From Leptonema illini DSM 21528 (GTDB lineage: Bacteria > Spirochaetota > Leptospiria > Leptospirales > Leptonemataceae), in contig NZ_JH597773.1 in assembly GCF_000243335.1 (NCBI RefSeq), forward strand, positions 3,528,156 through 3,592,155: a stretch of DNA of 64,000 nt, given 5' to 3'. Numbering within the stretch: the stretch's first letter is position 1; each line of letters begins with the position of its first letter. A model generated the notes under the pieces. The model had not been told where the DNA came from and did no database searches. It saw nothing but the letters and a program-made list of their open reading frames with translations. Made by a program: the position numbers and the translations under genes. Shown here piece by piece: positions 60,869-64,000 of the stretch.

Positions 60869-61024
60869 TCACTTACGATGCGTGGAGCTGGAAACGGTCA
60901 GACGCATACGGCCTTTTTTGCGACGGTTCGCAAGAACCTTGCGTCCGCCCGAAGTTGACATACGAGAACGGAAGCCATGCGTGCGCAGACGGGAGATATT
61001 ACCGGGTTGGAAAGTACGTTTCAT
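60869..61024 (-). CDS. rpmH: Ribosomal protein L34
   Basis: 51 aa: [40 protein letters not shown]. Typical L34, slightly longer than the usual 44-47 residues. The rnpA ribosome site follows its stop directly. Divergent from dnaA, as at many bacterial origins. Confidence 0.96.
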   Translation of the reverse strand: MKRTFQPGNISRLRTHGFRSRMSTSGGRKVLANRRKKGRMRLTVSSSTHRK

Positions 61025-61202
61025 AGAAGACCTCTTAGAACAAACCGAGGGTTGGGTAGAATATAAACAGACACCTTTTTACGACCATGTACCGGGTCAA
61101 CAGCATATCGTTCAAGCATTGATTCAGAAATCGCATCAGGCCAATGGTAAAAAAAAGAAAACCCGACGTTCGTTTTGAGTTTTTGACTTGTAGGATCATC
61201 GG

Positions 61203-62333
61203 ATGTCGGGCGCCTTACATGGACGCCCCTATCCACCGGAGGAAACACGGTTGGCTCAAAGCGACCTATCACGGCCTACTTCAAAATCCGAACCGGACAG
61301 CCTCATTCGTCCGGCCGGATTGCCCGAGCGCGCCTCACCGCGCACGCTGCAGTCCCTCTATGTGGACCGACACGGCGCTCCTATCCTCGATACGTTGCAG
61401 ACGGCGCTCAAGAAACCGGGGCTGCTTTCTCCGATTATCTTTTATGGCCCGGCCGGCACGGGAAAGACGCATCTTTTACAGGGACTTGAAAGCGACGCCC
61501 GCAGCCGCAAGCTCAGCGTCTATCATCTGTCTTTTTCAAGCGGCATCGACACTCCGGCCGCATTGCATGATCTTCTTCTCATCGATGGCCTGCATCATTT
61601 CCCGACGCTCAGCGCCGAGAAGCAGGATGAGTTCTCTATTCTTTTTGAGCGACACTTTGAAAGCCGCAAACAGATCTTCGCATCCACCGAAATCGAAATC
61701 GGCGATCTCGAACTGCCCGACCGGCTTCAGAGCCGCATCCTATCCGGCCTGACGCTTGAGCTGCGACTTCCCGAAGGCGAAGACCGCTTTGACTTTATTC
61801 AGAAGCGCCTGGGCGAGTTCGATATGCAGATCCCCGCCGAGCGTCTGCGAGCCCTGAATCTTCCTGAGAATCTTTCGTATCGCGACCTGGAGTCCGTTTC
61901 GGCGATGATCTTTCTCTATTCAAGAAACGGATGGAGCGACGCCCGTCTTGCCGAGGCCTTGCAGAATCGTTTTGCTCCTCAGGCGCAGAAGGAGCGGCCC
62001 ATCATTACGATCGAGCAGATCCTCGAAACGGTTCTGAAGCGTTTTTCGGTGACCCGCGAAGACCTGCTTGGCAAATCGAGACGGGCCGAGCATACGCTGC
62101 CCCGCCATATCGCCATGACCCTGGCGCAGGAATTCACCGGACTCAATAAATCCTCGATTGCGCGATTCTTTCAGCGCAGCGATCACTCCGTCGTCATCCA
62201 CGCCGTGAAGAAGATGCAGGATTCCCTGCGCACAGAACCGACCTTGAAGCAGCTCTACGACAGGCTGCTCAAAGACCTCGGACTTTCCGTCAACGGCCGT
62301 CATGGCTCCCATGGCTCCAACGGAAGGCGTTGA
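61203..62333 (+). CDS. dnaA: Chromosomal replication initiator DnaA (short form)
   Basis: 376 aa, against about 440-470 in most bacteria. ATPase domain III: FYGPAGTGKTHLLQGLE (Walker A), LLLIDGLHHF (Walker B, where DD or DE is usual). Domain IV: GKSRRAEHTLPRHIAMTLAQ, IARFFQRSDHSVVIHAVKK, the DNA-binding helix. The first about 60 residues show nothing like domain I, which in other bacteria recruits helicase and DnaA partners. AGGA lies 8 nt before the ATG. Placement before dnaN confirms identity. Confidence 0.93.
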   Translation: MSGALHGRPYPPEETRLAQSDLSRPTSKSEPDSLIRPAGLPERASPRTLQSLYVDRHGAPILDTLQTALKKPGLLSPIIFYGPAGTGKTHLLQGLESDARSRKLSVYHLSFSSGIDTPAALHDLLLIDGLHHFPTLSAEKQDEFSILFERHFESRKQIFASTEIEIGDLELPDRLQSRILSGLTLELRLPEGEDRFDFIQKRLGEFDMQIPAERLRALNLPENLSYRDLESVSAMIFLYSRNGWSDARLAEALQNRFAPQAQKERPIITIEQILETVLKRFSVTREDLLGKSRRAEHTLPRHIAMTLAQEFTGLNKSSIARFFQRSDHSVVIHAVKKMQDSLRTEPTLKQLYDRLLKDLGLSVNGRHGSHGSNGRR

Positions 62334-62338
62334 AAACC

Positions 62339-62544
62339 TGTGAGATTCCTGCCTGCGATGTGAGATCTTCGGGTATCCCGTGTGACATAATGCAGCGGGC
62401 CCGAGTCATCACTGTGAGAGATTATGTCACACGGCTTGACTTCCAGCCTGTGTGAGTTTTTTTTCTCACAGCGATCTAACTTTCCATTGTGCGACGAATT
62501 CCCGGGAAAAACTTGGATCGGCCCTGTTTTCGGGATTTCTCACA
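62339..62544. repeat. TGTGAG-type iterons between dnaA and dnaN (candidate oriC)
   Basis: Eight TGTGA(G/C)-type units in 206 bp, on both strands: 62339, 62359, 62381, 62413, 62425-62431 (reverse), 62451, 62464-62470 (reverse), 62538-62544 (reverse). They are followed by an AT-rich stretch (62558-62580). I see no TTATCCACA DnaA box here. The position after dnaA fits an origin. Confidence 0.55.
62378..62434. repeat. 14-bp inverted repeat inside the dnaA-dnaN gap
   Basis: CCGTGTGACATAAT (62378-62391) and its exact complement ATTATGTCACACGG (62421-62434), 29 bp apart, with another TGTGAGA unit between them. Likely the core of the origin or of a dnaN operator. Confidence 0.6.
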
Positions 62545-62589
62545 AACTCACGGCATCAATAACAACAAATACAATAAACAGAGGATCCT

Positions 62590-63702
62590 ATGAAATTCAT
62601 TGTAAACAAACAGAACTTCCTCAAAGCCCTGTCTTCCATCGAAGGAATCATCTCATCGCGTGAAATCCGGTCTCCGATCGGCAACGTTCTTATCGAATCG
62701 AAGAAAGACGGCATCGATCTGACGTCGACCGACCTTGAGATGACGCTCAAGACGTCCACCGACGCCAACGTACTCGAACCCGGTAAGATCCTTCTGCCGG
62801 CGCGCAAGCTTTCGCAGACCATTCGCGAATTCCGTTACGAGAATATCGAGTTTCACGTAGAAGACGTGAAGGTTCGCATCCATGACGCCGACAGCAAAGG
62901 CAAGACAGAGATCGAGATCATGGGATCGCCCGCAGATGAGTTTCAGGTGAAGCTGAATCAGGATAACCTCAAATTCGTCTCGCTGCCCCCGACGCTTGTC
63001 GCCGAGATGATCGACCGCACCTCATACGCCGTCGCCGAAGAAGACAGCCGTTTCGCCTTTAACGGTCTCTACATCGAAGACCGTGACGGCAGCCTGAACG
63101 CCGTCGGCACAGACGGCCGCCGTCTGTCCTTTGCCACACGCAAACCAGGCGAGATCATCAGCACCGAAGGCGGTATCATCGTTCCGGTAAAGGCTGTGCG
63201 CGAGCTGCGCAAGCTGCTTTCGGCATCTGACGTCTTTGCTATGGCCGTCGAGAAATCCGAGAATACCGTGCATTTTCGTTTGAAAGACGTGATCTTTATT
63301 ACGCGACTGATCGATTCGAATTATCCGGATTATACGCAGGTCATTCCGAAAAAGGCCGAATACGCCATTCTGCTGAACCGCGAGGATTTCAGACTGGCGA
63401 TCAAACAGGCGTCGGTTCTGGCCGCCGAGCCATCGCGTCAGATTCAGCTTTCTTTCATTAAGGGAGAGGTGCGCGTCATCGCCTCCACACCCGACGTCGG
63501 ACGCGTCGAAGATACGGTTCCCTGCAATTATGAAGGCGAGCCGTTAACCATCGCCTTCAACTCCAACTTCCTCTCTGACGTGCTTGGCGTTATCAAATCC
63601 GAGCAGGTTGAGATGCATCTGAGTTCGTCTTCGGCGCCGGCCGTGATGATGGATATGGAAGATCGCGATTTCAAAGCCGTTATCATGCCGATGCGCCTGT
63701 AA
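62590..63702 (+). CDS. dnaN: DNA polymerase III beta subunit (sliding clamp)
   Basis: 370 aa. Three-domain clamp: MKFIVNKQNFLKALSSIEGI, RKLSQTIREFRYENIEFHVE, FNGLYIEDRDGSLNAVGTDG (RRLS), SNYPDYTQVIPKK, and the C-terminus PAVMMDMEDRDFKAVIMPMR. Holds polymerase on DNA. It follows the candidate origin. GAGGATCCT precedes the ATG. Confidence 0.97.
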   Translation: MKFIVNKQNFLKALSSIEGIISSREIRSPIGNVLIESKKDGIDLTSTDLEMTLKTSTDANVLEPGKILLPARKLSQTIREFRYENIEFHVEDVKVRIHDADSKGKTEIEIMGSPADEFQVKLNQDNLKFVSLPPTLVAEMIDRTSYAVAEEDSRFAFNGLYIEDRDGSLNAVGTDGRRLSFATRKPGEIISTEGGIIVPVKAVRELRKLLSASDVFAMAVEKSENTVHFRLKDVIFITRLIDSNYPDYTQVIPKKAEYAILLNREDFRLAIKQASVLAAEPSRQIQLSFIKGEVRVIASTPDVGRVEDTVPCNYEGEPLTIAFNSNFLSDVLGVIKSEQVEMHLSSSSAPAVMMDMEDRDFKAVIMPMRL

Positions 63703-63715
63703 GATTCGACCGTCT

Positions 63716-64000
63716 ATGGAGATACGCTCGCTCGAACTGCATAACTTCCGTAACTACGAGCGAGCCTCTCTGCGTTTTGAAGAAAAGCTCAACTTCTTCG
63801 TCGGCGAGAATGCTTCGGGTAAAACGTCGCTGCTTGAGGCCCTTGCCTATATATCTCTCGGTCGCTCGTTTCGCGGAGTCAACGACGCCGACCTGATACG
63901 GCAGGGCGAGAAGCATTTCTTTATTCGCTGTGAGCTGCGTGATCGAAACGATCACGTCACCCGTTTTGAGGTGGGCGTCGAAACGGGACCATCGTCACGT
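63716..64000 (+). CDS. recF: DNA replication and repair protein RecF (partial, runs off right edge)
   Basis: First 95 residues. LELHNFRNYERASLRFEEKL, Walker A GENASGKTSLLEALAYIS, then RSFRG, the usual RecF start. Loads RecA at gaps. 13 bp after dnaN, in the standard dnaA-dnaN-recF order. Confidence 0.95.
   Translation, partial: MEIRSLELHNFRNYERASLRFEEKLNFFVGENASGKTSLLEALAYISLGRSFRGVNDADLIRQGEKHFFIRCELRDRNDHVTRFEVGVETGPSSR

Noticed and set aside
1-64000. tRNA or rRNA genes
   Set aside because: I looked for them in the intergenic stretches and saw no cloverleaf with a recognisable T-loop and no rRNA signatures. A tRNAscan run would settle this.

Overview
The window looks like chromosomal DNA of a spirochaete, most probably a member of the Leptospirales (Leptonema/Turneriella/Leptospira relatives). 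The reasons are a complete flgN-flgK-flgL-fliW-csrA flagellar block, many spirochaete-style lipoproteins, and the origin block mnmE-jag-yidC-yidD-rnpA-rpmH facing dnaA-dnaN-recF. The genus is inferred from gene content and order; no 16S gene is present. I saw no rRNA, tRNA or CRISPR.

Layout. 1-2161: two divergent cbb3 oxidase genes (ccoO, ccoN) with two CRP/FNR-type boxes between them. 2094-6601: a DUF4287 protein, a DoxX-like protein with a TetR regulator and operator, a Uma2 protein and a SulP-STAS-cNMP transporter. 6603-10024: a PaeR7I/XhoI-type restriction endonuclease with a methyltransferase, then three small genes (one DUF4279). 10468-17464: the flagellar hook-filament junction genes and the FliW/CsrA pair, with a lipoprotein subtilase and a separate prodomain-like gene inserted between flgL and fliW. 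17465-22866: the csrA/acyltransferase junction appears in several partial copies separated by two lipoprotein genes. 22867-28751: thiolase, TetR, a voltage-gated channel and a neutral ceramidase lipoprotein. 28965-34756: a five-gene operon (FGGY kinase, class II aldolase, class III aminotransferase, degenerate class II aldolase, MFS transporter) that looks like an uncharacterised catabolic pathway. 34760-38753: a histidine kinase, the GDYXXLXY/DUF2157 pair and a MaoC hydratase.

38810-53872 is an accessory region. It starts with toxin-antitoxin remnants (two HigA genes, each with a damaged HigB, and an orphan Phd), an SDR/MDR pair with a divergent TetR gene and a perfect 30-bp palindrome, and a GNAT gene. 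From about 44.7 to 51.9 kb there is a run of unrelated genes, all on the minus strand, separated by elements with the architecture of integron attC sites. No integrase is in the window, so I read this as an integron cassette array or a CALIN. An IS256-family element has split one cassette gene so recently that the original frame can be rebuilt exactly.

52046-55841 holds poorly known membrane proteins and lipoproteins, including a diverged paralogous pair. 56111-64000 is the replication-origin block. dnaA is short and apparently lacks domain I, rnpA has no AUG, GUG or UUG start in a position that fits its conserved N-terminus, and the dnaA-dnaN gap carries about eight TGTGAG-type repeats that may be the origin.
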